NCBI GenBank assembly: GCA_009760855.2
Contig: WPIO01000006.1
Location: 372,001 to 436,000, forward strand
Origin: Cristatella mucedo
Lineage: Eukaryota > Bryozoa > Phylactolaemata > Cristatellidae
Reading direction: 5' to 3'
Length of the DNA stretch: 64,000 nucleotides
Below, one piece after another: positions 1 to 9,800 of this stretch. Under the pieces are notes generated by a model. It was not told the DNA's origin and did no database searches. It was given only the letters and a program-made list of their open reading frames with translations. Each line of letters opens with the position of its first letter. Positions within the stretch are counted from its first letter, which is position 1. A program made the translations under genes and the position numbers.

Positions 1-265
1 TCTAGCCCTTGTCTTGGGCTGCTCGATGTGCTTGCATCGGCTCGAAGTACCAGCACAGTCTGCCCTCCCCACACTTGGCCTGCTATCTACTTCACCCCTG
101 CTAAAAAGAGCCTTTGCCGACAGCAGCTGCAGCAAGGAAGGAATAATCACGGGCTGCCTCCGAAGACAATGGCACCACTAATAGCCAACATAAAATCAAA
201 CTCGCCATTACATTAGCAGTAACAGTAATAATAATAATAACAATAGTAAGACGTTTGCATAGCAC

Positions 266-268
<3 letters not shown>

Positions 269-342
<74 letters not shown>
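269..342. repeat. (GA)n microsatellite
   Basis: This is an almost pure GA dinucleotide array of about 74 bp. Poly-Ser/Leu reading frames over it are artefacts. Confidence 0.97.
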
Positions 343-344
<2 letters not shown>

Positions 345-1169
345 TAGAGATCTTTCTACGCACTTTACATATTCAGAGGTAGCTCGGAGCCTGTCCGCAC
401 CATATCTGACCACATCGCTAGATGTGAGCGCAGCATGGCTGCGCTGGTGCCGTTGGCACAGCATGCAGGTCGTCGGCAGACCAGCCAGTAATAGCCAGAC
501 GTGCCAGACTTGACCAGCCCAAGGTGGCACCTGCATACCGAAACTATTCAAACGCGTCATACTTCCTTTCTCAGTGTGGGCTCTTTGCATAATATGACAT
601 ATCATTCCGAGATTCTGCACAAGCACAAACATCTATGCATTCCGGGAAAGTGTCAGCAAGTGTGGCAGACGAACGAGCAGCGACCATCACCACCACTACG
701 TCTGCCACACTGGGTAGGGTGAGAGGTGTGGCCAGAGCCGCTGCCGACCACGCAGGTCCTTCATCACTCATACAGGCCAAACGCACAAGTCTCACATCGC
801 GGTGGGCGGATGGATGGGTGGGGAATGAGTGGTGCTGGTCGGTACCAGTGCATGCAGTGGCACGTCATTGGAAGCGATTGCAATCTCGTGCATCGCACTA
901 GAGCTAGGAGTAAAGCCCTTATAGGGCACGGCAATGAGCAGGCTACTCGCTGCTGCCGATGCATGCAGTGAGCTACTGACCAGGCAAGAAGTGGCACAGC
1001 TGCAAATGTCGGCAGCACATCGGCACAGCTTCCGACATCGGCTGCTGTGCTACTGCCGATGGCCAATGGTCAGGCCGAGGAGAGACTGTGCGAGACGAAT
1101 AAAGGGCAGGTCAAAGACGACAGGTGCAAGGAGAGATATATACAAAGTGAGAGGAGAGAGAGAGCAAGT

Positions 1170-1171
<2 letters not shown>

Positions 1172-1230
<59 letters not shown>
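1172..1230. repeat. (GA)n microsatellite
   Basis: This is a pure GA array of about 59 bp, with imperfect purine-rich GA/GGA sequence on both sides (about 1150-1300). Confidence 0.97.
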
Positions 1231-1234
<4 letters not shown>

Positions 1235-1582
1235 CGTAGGTGGAGAGAGGAAGGGGAGAGAAGATGGAAGAAAGGTGAGGGAATGGAAGGGGAGAGATGG
1301 ATGGCATGTCCGGGGAGGATGAGAGCAAGTGAGGGGAAGGAACTGACATATAGCAACAAAGACAGACTCGGGAGATGGAGATGCACGTCGGTGAGACAAA
1401 GGCTGCTGCCGGTTACTTTGGTGCCCACTGCTGTATGTGCAAGCAAACGCAACGAGCTGAATGCAGTGATTGCATCATACTGACACTGTATGTTGAGTTG
1501 ACTGTCTCGGCAGTGTGCTTTACTCCAAAGCCATTCTCCAGGTCTTTCACGCGAAACGATGCATCTGAGCAGGCACCCTTAC

Positions 1583-1630
1583 GGCACACGATGCACTTTA
1601 GCCGACTGCGCAATGTCAGACCAACGTCTC
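1583..1630 (-). CDS. NADK: NAD kinase small exon (LRSRL strand)
   Basis: This exon is only 48 nt, phase 1 to phase 1. Its acceptor follows a good pyrimidine tract (TTTTGTTTCACTTTGCAG) and its donor is TGCC|GTAAGG. With one borrowed base it encodes GDVGLTLRSRLKCIVC, matching the family segment just after the LGFLTP block. The next exon must start in phase 1 and was not found to the left, so the gene is cut by the window edge. Confidence 0.88.
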
Positions 1631-1985
1631 CTGCAAAGTGAAACAAAACTTGCGATGAGCAGCTACACAGAGGTAAGGCACTGGCCAGCTGCAGAATGCG
1701 CGACCACATGCTGCCGGCTTACCGAACACAACGCTCGAAATGTTCTCTTTGTAAGTTTCGTGAGCAAATGGCGTTAGAAAGCCGAGAGATCCCAAATTAA
1801 ACGCCAGAACCGGCGGAATGCTTTGCTGAAACGTAAAAGCATTACAGCACTTAGACGCGAAAGAAATACCTCAATTAAAGACTGGTAGGTAGGCAGGTGG
1901 GTGGATTGGGGTCGGCCTTAATTGCACCGATCGTGAGCAAACAACCAACGCATCTCTCTGTCTCTCCCTCTCTGTCTCTCTTCTT

Positions 1986-2053
<68 letters not shown>

Positions 2054-5000
2054 TTTGCCTGCGCTACCAACTGTCTTAAGAGCTGCTTCGTCAGGCACCT
2101 TCCGGGGCACGTCGCCATCACGGAAAAAACTCAGCATAAAGCCAAGAGCACAAGCAGCAGGTTACGATCTTGCAAGCAGTGTCACTGCAGAAACTTGCAA
2201 CCTCTGAGGCTACGGCTCAACCCCTTGGCTGACCAATCAGCTGGCAGCAGCCTTGCAGTTATTTCAAAACAACTCGAGGCTTTCAGCTCAGCTACTAGGC
2301 CCCAAAAATGGCCTAGACACCTCAATGCACTTAACTTTAACTATACTCCAGCAAGAACTCCAGCTCTCTGCTGGATTGGAGGCAGAAAATCAGCTTCACA
2401 ATCAAAGGCACAGGAGGGGAAGTGGGGTGATGATAATAGTGATGGGCTGCTTGCATTGCACCATAAGAGAACTAAATCTCTATCCAGGCACTCTGCAACT
2501 TGTTGCAAGAGAGTCAGTTGCTAAAGAGAGAGCCAAAGCAAGTTCAAGTAGAGAGATCGAGTGAGACAGTGAGAGCATGTGTATGCTAAAGAGTGAGTGA
2601 GAGAGAGAGAGAGAGTGTGTGAGAGAGATAGAGTGAGAAACAGAAAGAGTAAGAGGAGCAGTTAGAAAGATGTGCACATAATTTCGTTTGTCCGAGTGAA
2701 TTCGTCAACTTTATTTTATCCCAGTATGCTTTGAGTAACTAACTTTGCACGATTCAGTGCATGTTAATTGCCAGAGGTCTTACTTATCGGTTGTCATGCT
2801 TGCCTTCATGTTTGCTTTAGCATACTGTCCTAGGCATGATATTGTTAGCTTTTGCGTGCTTGATACCGTGCATGTCACTAACCCTTGGGTAGCGATTCTC
2901 TTGCAGCAAGAAGGTGTAAAGTGCCCGGATAGAGATTAAGTTCTCTTAGGGATCTATATAAACGACGTAGCATTGACGACTAATTACAAGCAAGGTATCG
3001 TGCTTAGAAAAGCAGGCAGAGGCTACAGCAGCATGCTTAGGGTCAGCATGCTAAAGCACACAAGATGGCCACCGGTTAGTAGGACCTCTGGCATCAGCAT
3101 GCACAAGCATGCCTTCATGCAGACAGAACAAGTTCTGGTATTGATTTCGGTAGTGATTTTGAGGCTTTGAGAGCATACGAACTGACCGCACCACCGTCTC
3201 CAGCAAAAGAATCTGAGCTTGATCAGAGGCAGGCGAGAAAAAGCAAGCACCGTGCTCGAGCGGTACCTCAAGACCAAGAGCAGAAAGAGCGTGCACGCGT
3301 GCGCACAGAGACAGTTCAGGAGCAAGCTCAGATCGGATGGCAACAGCACGAGCCATCGACGGTTGCCAAAGGAAGCTGGCAAATGGACGTGTGTTGTCCG
3401 CATACGGCGCCAATGATCCGAACCCGAGAAGGGTTCGTGGGCACGTGGGAATCAGAGTCTAGACCACGAGCCAGGCAGCGCCAGTTTGCTCCGCCCCTCT
3501 ACAATGGTGCAGCTGCTTAGCCCCATGCAGGCAGCACGAGGTGCATGCAGACGAAACTAGGCCGAGCTGGTGACAGGGAAGTCAGTTCCCGTGAGCTCCG
3601 TCTCCCCTCAACCGAGGCGATCTAGAAGGAATGCAGCGACACCTCATGGCCGCTCGCTCGGGCTGTCCCCATCTCACTGCCATCGCCGATACGAGCCAGG
3701 CACTTGTCCGGCTCGTGGTCCCAACACCTTAGTCAGTGGGAATGCTGTACCACAAGCACAATGATGCATCGCTCCATATCGCATACCCAGCCGAGGCCAC
3801 ACCGCACCAGTCATCTTATAATCTTGACCACCGCGTCGAGCACAATGCCTGGTGCAAGACGGTGGCTGCACACACGAGCCTGATTCTATCGCATTCTCTT
3901 CCTCCTCCTCCAAGGGCCCTTTTATCATTCTGCTACACTCGTGGAATGAACAGGAGAGATGGTGATGCAGATGGTAAGCGATGCAGTAATGATTTCGTGC
4001 AAGCCAAAAAAAAGGGCTGTAGAAATGGTAAGTAGGAAGCATCGTCCGGCGATCAGCAGCAGCAGCAGCCGTCAGCACCAGGCCAGCTGCAAATGCAAAG
4101 CAAAGCCGAGCACGAGCTCAAGCCAGCAGCAGCAGCAGCAGCTCTAATCTGCCAGGTCGTGGGCAGCCTGTGAACTCGAAGAGAACTCGCAAGTGCAGGC
4201 GTCTCATGGCTAGGCCAGGCCAGGCAAGCCGAACCGTGAGCAACAGCACGCAACAGGCGTCGGCGGCAGGCAGTCGTCAGAACAGCGAGCTTCGCCGGAC
4301 CGCGAACCGCTCGAACTTTGCCGTGCGCGAGAGCGGCTGCTGCACGCTGCGCCGTGCCGCCGCGGGCAGGCAGGCACCTGGAACAGCGAGGAGGCGTGAA
4401 TCAGCGTGCCGTCACCGCCGACCGTTATGACAAAGTCGACCAGCTCGCCGACGCTGTCCACTCCGCTCCGCAGTATGCGCAGATACGGCTTGACCGTTCT
4501 TTCGAATTCGGCATCGGCCCGCAGGTAGTCGTCGTCCAGCAGCGCGGCTTCGACCACGACGCACAAGCCATGCTCCTGTGACGCAGCAGCAAGATGCGTG
4601 CGTGCGCTCGCGAGTCACAAGATGGCAGGGAAGAGGGCGCAACAATACAGCGGCGGGTGACGCCAGCCACTGCAGCAGAGTGCCCGCCCATGCGAGCACG
4701 CACGCAGGCTGGGAGCAGGCGTCCGGTGTGCTGCAACAGCTTCGACGCAGCGCAGCCTCGAGCGGCTATGGAGGAGCGAGCGGCTATGGAGGAGCGAGCG
4801 GCTATGGAGGAGCGAGCGGCTATGGAGGAGCGAGCGGCTATGGAGGAGCGAGCGGCTATGGAGGAGCGAGCGGCTATGGAGGAGCGAGCGGCTATGGAGG
4901 AGCGAGCGGCAGCACCGCAAGCGCCTCCCGGACACGTGATCTGCCGAAGCGAGAGCGGCAAGCCACGCATAGAACGGCGAGCCGGCAGCGGGTGCAGCAG

Positions 5001-7635
5001 TAGTCGTGGCGGCTTTTTGACAAGCCGCGACCGTGTCCGGCAAGTGTGACTGCTATGAGCAGTGCCAAGATGGCTGCGAGTGCTACTGCTGCTTAGGATA
5101 TACGGCAGCGCGCCGAGGTCCAGTGGAGGGAGATGCAAAAAATCAGAGTCCGAGGTCGAGAGCCGACTGCCTATCGCTCATGTACTGCCCCTCCCCCCCC
5201 CCCCCCGGCGCCCCGAGGGGGCACGCCCCGAAAACGGGCACCGAACGAACGACGGCCGTCGCGACTTCAACGACAGGACGCACTCGAATAAGACAGCCGA
5301 AGCTCTGTAACCAGACTAGCGAGGCAGGCAACGCTGCCGCAAACGAGGCAGGCAGACTAGCTCACAACAGCTCCGACTCTGGAATGATTAGCTATAAAAA
5401 AGTGACCATGAAAATATATTGCTGATTTAGCAGCCTCATTTGTATAGCAACAGAAGAGCCTTAAAGGAGGCTTTTGCCACCGCTTGCAGTTGGCAATAAA
5501 GGATCTAGGTTTTTTTTCTTCAAGTTCATATCAGCCAAAACCAAGACAGAAGTCATGCATGCTCAGGCCGAGAGCTGCCTTAGCTTGGTTACACAAGGCA
5601 TCATGAAAGGGCCTCGCTCAATCTGCTTTACAACAGCAGACAATAGAAAGACTGGCAGTCCGGCTCTGCAGAAAAGGGGCGGAACGGTAAGCCAGCACGG
5701 TGGCAATTAACTGCTGCTACCGGCATGCCCGATGGTTTCACCCGATGATTCCACCGTAAGCTTGCAATTGTCAAGGAACTGCTCAGCTGAAGGCCGGCGA
5801 CCGGTGAACCATCGCAGCTAGGGAAACTCAACCTGGTGCCATGGGCGACGAGGCAAGTGGAAATTTCCCATGGGGCCACGCTGCATGCATCGGTCCTGCA
5901 AAGCAGCACGCTTTGCAAGAGCACGCACCGAATCGCAACAGCTGTAGATTCTAGCCCCCAGGGTAAAAGGGCGAGCTGGTAAGCGAGCCGGCGAGTGCAC
6001 TGCTGCCGGCAGAGTGCTTAGTGGACTGTGCCACTGGTGCAGCTCATGCTCCGGCAGAAGGGGGGCAACACAAAGAATGGGTCTAGATTATTTCTCATTT
6101 CGATCGGACAGGCTTTGCGACAATGCATGTCACCAAACGTCGCGGAGTTTTATTTCCGGCAGTCATGGACATGTATAGCAAAGCCTATTCGACTGAAACA
6201 AGAGATAACCTAGCGTCATGCTGTACAAGCAGAGCTGAGCTAGCATTTCGAATTTCATTCTTCTGATATGCAAAGTATTGGCCGACTTATGGAATACACA
6301 AGGTACAGAGCTACACTGAGAATAAAGTTTTCAAAAAGTTGCATGCACCTCAATCTACCCAGGTTCAACATAAAATCAGATGTGACTTTGGCTTGCACGA
6401 TCCAGGCTGTCGGCTCTAGGCCAGTCACCAATTTGCACGTCAAATCGCATAGTTGGGCTTCGAAGTGCATGAGCATCAAATGCTTGGACATGCCGCCAAA
6501 TAACAAATCACCTGCTGAAACTTCAGAAGCCCCTGGTCTTAGCCAAGAAGTATGGTCATCGAAAATAGACGACCCAGGTCTCCCAGAGGCCTGCAGCCAA
6601 CGACAAAAAATTCGAGGGAAAAGGTGTCAGGGTATGGGAGTGCCTTAGCAGAAACAGCATCAGCCGAGCCCTTCATCTCATACCAAGCATCATTACCCAA
6701 GACGTTCATTTAGCCCTTCTTCAGAACGTCAGACTCTCAAATGCGATGGCACTTCCTGAACTGGATTTTATTTTCCAATACGACTGCGACCCAAAATATA
6801 GCACGGCCAAAGTTACGCATTTGTTAACGATTAATTCAAGTCTCGTTACCGTCCAGTGATGGCTGCGGACTGGCCGAGTCAGTCTCTGGATCATGACATA
6901 ATCGAGTACTTGTGGGACGAGGTCAAGCGAAGGTTACGGCAAATGGTCGGCAGTATCGTATCGGCTGATGCGCTTTTTCATTGCTTGCAACGAGCACAAG
7001 GGGTGACATCACGGCCAACATGTTTGCAAGCTTTCAACAATCTCCCTGGCTGGGCGGTCCGACGGGCGGTTGCAAATAGGGGAGCTGAAACATCACAATG
7101 ACTTGATAAATTAGGCACGATAGATGATAATTGTGGAAAGGTGTTGCTTTTCTAATTGCAAGCAGTGAGCAAACGTTTTGGCGACAGTAGCTTTCAATAT
7201 TTACTCAAAATGCAGACGAGTAGGCAGCCGTCCGGGCAGCTGCCAAAGCCATCCGAATAGTAACATCTCCTAGTGGTTAGGTTGATAGCTATTTGATATT
7301 CGCTTGCAAAACTGCACGTGGCTAAGTAAGAGGCAGCAGACATCTAGGAAAGAGCAGTGATGGGACGGAAGCAGCATGAGCAGGAGCGCAGAATGCCGTG
7401 TGTATGCCCGATTGCAGCTGCTACGGAAGTAGCACGAGGTCGGCAATGACAGCAGCAGACCAATGGCAGCAGCAGCAGCAGGCAAGCAGCAGCGGCAGTC
7501 ACTACCTCCACGAGATACTTGACAACGTCCTTGAAGGGTTCCACAACGTGCTCGTCGTGCAGTTTCTTAATTATGAGCACTGTCTGAGGCTTTTTTATCC
7601 ACGTGAGCTTCTGTGAGGACGGGTCCTGAATTGTC
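1583..7635 (-). CDS. NADK: NAD kinase gene model, four exons seen, both ends missing
   Basis: The gene encodes an ATP-dependent NAD kinase, which phosphorylates NAD to NADP. Four minus-strand exons (7506-7635, 4378-4575, 1723-1825, 1583-1630) join with phases 2-0, 0-0, 0-1 and 1-1, all at GT-AG sites and with no stop, giving about 159 codons. They follow the animal NADK order: a basic TW..KP...L.IKK block, the VGGDGTL nucleotide-binding motif, the NLGSLGFLTPF block and the LRSRL strand. The C-terminal catalytic half (NE, DG and GSTAY-type motifs) was not found between 1 and 1582 and probably lies beyond the left edge. The first exon(s), expected at coordinates above 7635, were not found. Introns of 2.6 and 2.9 kb hold satellites, SINE and LINE pieces. 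The clean frames argue for a working gene, not a retrocopy. Confidence 0.9.
1723..1825 (-). CDS. NADK: NAD kinase exon with the LGSLGFLTPF block
   Basis: This exon is 103 nt, entering in phase 0 after ACGTTTCAG and leaving in phase 1 at TTCG|GTAAGC. It encodes about 34 residues beginning QSIPPVLAFNLGSLGFLTPF. In the family this block follows the GGDGT exon directly and forms part of the nucleotide pocket; vertebrate enzymes usually have FHLGSLGFLTPF, so His to Asn is a small change. It then reads HETYKENISSVVFG and joins the 48-nt exon at 1583-1630. Confidence 0.93.
1957..2048. repeat. compound CT / CTGT microsatellite
   Basis: CT-rich sequence is followed by about eight CTGT units and then about 13 CT units. 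It lies in the NADK intron between exons 4378-4575 and 1723-1825. Confidence 0.95.
2464..2495 (-). repeat. short LINE/SINE-type 3' tail fragment
   Basis: The reverse complement carries the element-end signature (cctggatagagatttagttctct) seen at many loci here. Confidence 0.6.
2740..2955 (+). mobile_element. LINE-A 3' end fragment
   Basis: The order of elements matches the 3' untranslated end of LINE-A: tgc..tgcatgt..cactaac, then cagcaa..gtaaagtgc, then tagagattaagttctcttagg. The coding part is absent and the sequence is strongly diverged. Confidence 0.65.
4378..4575 (-). CDS. NADK: NAD kinase exon with the GGDGT motif
   Basis: This exon is 198 nt (66 codons), phase 0 at both ends, with acceptor GCGTCACAG|GAG and donor CAG|GTGCCT. 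The protein runs from a VVVEAALLDDDYL strand and helix to DFVITVGGDGTLIHASSLFQ. GGDGT is the signature motif of NAD kinases and related diacylglycerol/sphingosine kinases. The following LIHASSLFQ is specific to the NADK family, where the aspartate contributes to catalysis or nucleotide binding. The local sequence is GC-rich, unlike the flanking intron repeats. Confidence 0.95.
4757..4912. repeat. 18-bp minisatellite, about 8.5 copies
   Basis: The unit gcggctatggaggagcga is repeated head to tail with almost no variation. Since 18 bp is six codons, every frame stays open and produces long spurious ORFs on both strands. It lies about 180 bp from the GGDGT exon, inside the NADK intron. Confidence 0.96.
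5421..5510 (-). mobile_element. SINE-A, tail part only
   Basis: Reading the minus strand, this is the body and tail of SINE-A: caactgcaagcggtgg, then aaggctcttctgttgctata, then aggctgctaaatcagc. The tRNA-like head is missing. Confidence 0.7.
6615..7100 (+). pseudogene. Tc1/mariner transposase remnant
   Basis: Broken frames carry the order of a Tc1/mariner DDE transposase: a V.VW.C.S segment near 6635, FIFQYDCDPKYS near 6770 (the usual QxDNDPKH site with substitutions) and, in another frame, ADWPSQSLD...YLWDEVKRRL near 6865-6940 (the usual WPSQSPDLNPIE.LWDELKRR). The Asn-Pro-Ile part of the last motif is changed (DHDIIEY). Stops and frame changes separate the blocks, so it is inactive. Terminal repeats were not located. 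Confidence 0.8.
7506..7635 (-). CDS. NADK: NAD kinase exon, N-terminal block
   Basis: This exon of 130 nt enters in phase 2 after an acceptor ending TGTGACAG and leaves in phase 0 at GAG|GTAGTG. It encodes about 43 residues with the family-typical IQDPSSQKLTW segment, then a KP..VLIIKK strand and EPFKDVVKYLVE. In animal NADKs this stretch starts the conserved domain, just before the first beta strand of the nucleotide-binding fold. The next exon (4378-4575) continues in frame. The preceding exon should end in phase 2; none was recognised upstream. Confidence 0.88.
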
Positions 7636-8631
7636 CTGTCACAGGGAACAAGCAGCGCTAACTGGTTAGCACGGCAGCAACACAAACTGGTTACCACGGG
7701 TGGTGGTGAGGGCTGTGTGCCCGGCAGTGGGTGGGGTGGGGGGTCACGCAATCCGAAGCTTCCAAAGCCGTGCACCCACCCAGTCTCAGTGGAAGAGGCG
7801 TACACATCGAAGAAGGAATGGCAGTGGGGAATAAGCAATTTGGCTCGACCCTGACTGAGTCAAATGCTGGCCAAATGTAAGCGCCAAGCAGGAGCAGGCA
7901 GCAGTCGGGCCGATTCATCCCCAAAGCACGAATTCCTCAGCTGGCAGGGAGTCAGCTCACAGGCCATCTCCTGCAAGCTCTGCCTGAGTGCTAGCCGGTC
8001 GCTTCACTTGGCTGCCTCTTTGCAGTCAGCCTGCTGTGGTGGCAGCACAGCATTGGTCGACTGGCTTGGCATGCAAAACAGGCAAGTAGCAGCCGACTGC
8101 ACAGTGAATACGCCAGCTGCACATCCCAAGCTTAAATGCACTGCCGCTCGAGATGATCTCGAGCTGATAGCAATCAGACCCATCCCCCCACGAACACTTG
8201 TCATAGCACCTGCTTCACACACAGAGCTAGCCCACAGCCGACGGCCGACTACCTCCAGCATTCCAAAGGACGAAGGCCAGCTTCAGTTGGAAGCAGCCGG
8301 TTGAAGCAGCAGCCACCGTTCAGACTAGAGCACTCGTTGTCTCCTCCTACCCCACTGCATTCCGGGATGTGCAGGCACGATGGCCGAGCCTCTTTAATTA
8401 ACTCAAAGCTCTCAGCAGCATGGCGATGGATTTTGGGGCGGAAGCAGCAGGGAGAGGGAAGAAACAAGTTTTGCGAATCTTGAATATTAAAACGGCACTT
8501 CTCGAAAGTGCTGCCAATGAATTCAAGCCCCTTTCCTGGTATGGTCAAGCATTCCGGGCGACAAACTTGAGATGGCGCGAATTCTTGCTGGCACGACCTT
8601 GAGGTGGAACGACCTTGCTTGCAGTGGCACG

Positions 8632-8806
8632 ACTACGCAACCGTGATGGCACACTAGGTAAGGCGGTTGCTTTCACGACTTCGGTCCCGAGGTCGTGGGT
8701 TCGATTCCTGTGGTGGGCGATTCTTTATCGCCACTGCAAGCGGTGGTGATAGCCGTAAAGGCTCTTCTGTCGCTATACAAAAACAGGCTGTTTAATCAGC
8801 CAGGAT
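8632..8806 (+). mobile_element. SINE-A, near full length
   Basis: A tRNA-like head is present: an A-box-like segment (gatggcacactagg) and a B box (gggttcgattcc) about 40 nt later. The body is gcgattctttatcgcc..gcaagcggtgg and the tail ggctcttctgtcgctatac..aggctgtttaatcagc. The same arrangement recurs at least five more times in the window, mostly on the minus strand. Confidence 0.85.
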
Positions 8807-9518
8807 TTTTTTTTTACGCAGTGCTGGTGCTCGGCTGCACCAAGCAGCTGCAGCCACTCTTATTGTCACCTCTGACAGCATAGGTCTCTCTGGCGCCAAT
8901 GCGGTGGCGGCGTGCAAACCATGGCTGAGAGGATTCTGCATTTAGTGCAAGTGCAGATCTGAGTGCAAGTTCAGAGCAGTGCCTATCTGGCCAGATCCCC
9001 CTTTCAAATGTTCCCGACCGTTGCCAGGAAGCCAAACCCAGGGCCGACTGCTCTGTAAGCCAATGCAGGTGCAGAGTGTTGAGAGTTACAGTTCTATAAT
9101 GCATCAATGGATCTCTGACAATGAGACATTTACTGCTTCTACTCGTACAGTTGTGCAGCCACGGGCATATATAGTTTTCACAGCTCTTTTGTAACTAGGT
9201 CTCAAGGTTCGATGGGCAGGTCGGCAACTATAAATCTGTACATTCCTGCCCACCATCAGCTAGCCATAGAACACTGGCAACAGATGAACTGCCACCAGCA
9301 GCAGATGACTCATTGGTTATAATGGGTCTAAAGCGATCAGTAATCTCATCCTCAGTTGATTAATCAGTTACCCATTCTCGGTTGATGCATGTTGCAGGAA
9401 TTGCATTCTCAATAAACTCATGAAACTCATGCACGAGGGGCAGGAGTTTCACCGACTCGCCGACAAGTGGCTTGAGGCCTGTCTGTCGGCCAGGCACGGC
9501 TAATTGTTCAGGGCCGGA

Positions 9519-9800
9519 TGTAATGTAATGTATCTCTGTCAGTAACTCCACAAAGTCATAAAGACCATGTGGGTGTTACGCAGGAGAGTTTTGTATAGCG
9601 CACTCACAGCCTAAGCGGCTTTCGGTACGCATTCGGTAGCCAACAGACTTCGTCTCACGCAACAAAGAGAAAGTGGGAAGCATAGCAGAGTTAGGAGAGC
9701 AGTTGAGGTAGTGAGTAGCATAGAAGTAGCAGCTCAGGACCGCTGAAAAAGATGTGCCATAGTCGGCAGTTGGAGAGTAGATGTCGTTGCGGATCCCACG
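9519..9800 (-). mobile_element. LINE-B 3' end
   Basis: On the minus strand this encodes the end of a LINE ORF2-like protein (FSAVLSCYFYATHYLN.. then GYRMRTESRLGCECAIQ) and then a short 3' end with tttatgactttgtggagtta..gatacattacatt. It is nearly identical to 17578-17870 and 62285-62695, so it is a repeat family. Confidence 0.85.

Larger units (their letters stand above)
1..1582. other. NADK intron or flank: microsatellites, no recognised exon
   Basis: This stretch holds two long GA arrays and many unstructured short open frames. I searched the minus strand for the missing NADK C-terminal motifs and saw none. It is most likely intron sequence of NADK. Confidence 0.5.
1826..4377 (-). other. 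NADK intron (2.55 kb)
   Basis: This interval lies between two in-phase NADK exons. It contains the CT/CTGT array, a reversed LINE/SINE-type tail (2464-2495), GA-rich sequence (2570-2650), a LINE-A 3' end (2740-2955) and CAG runs (4058-4070, 4126-4140). No exon was recognised in it. Confidence 0.75.
4576..7505 (-). other. NADK intron (2.93 kb)
   Basis: This lies between the N-terminal and GGDGT exons. It holds the 18-bp minisatellite, a SINE-A tail (5421-5510) and a Tc1/mariner remnant (6615-7100). The remainder (5510-6615, 7100-7505) shows no recognisable gene. Confidence 0.75.

Noticed and set aside
213-632. 139-codon minus-strand ORF and similar ORFs at 1050-1452, 14387-14837 and 52473-52992
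   Set aside because: They are mostly poly-Ser/Leu or Arg/Glu reads across GA/CT microsatellites. Only the HELP part of the last one is real, and it begins at a splice acceptor.
4594-5049. 151-codon ORF with AAMEER repeats
   Set aside because: The open frame is produced by the 18-bp minisatellite inside an NADK intron; no domain and no splice support.
5033-5100. Cys-rich peptide (CDCYEQCQDGCECYCC), like a metallothionein or toxin
   Set aside because: A short run in the middle of an NADK intron with no signal peptide, splice sites or family pattern.
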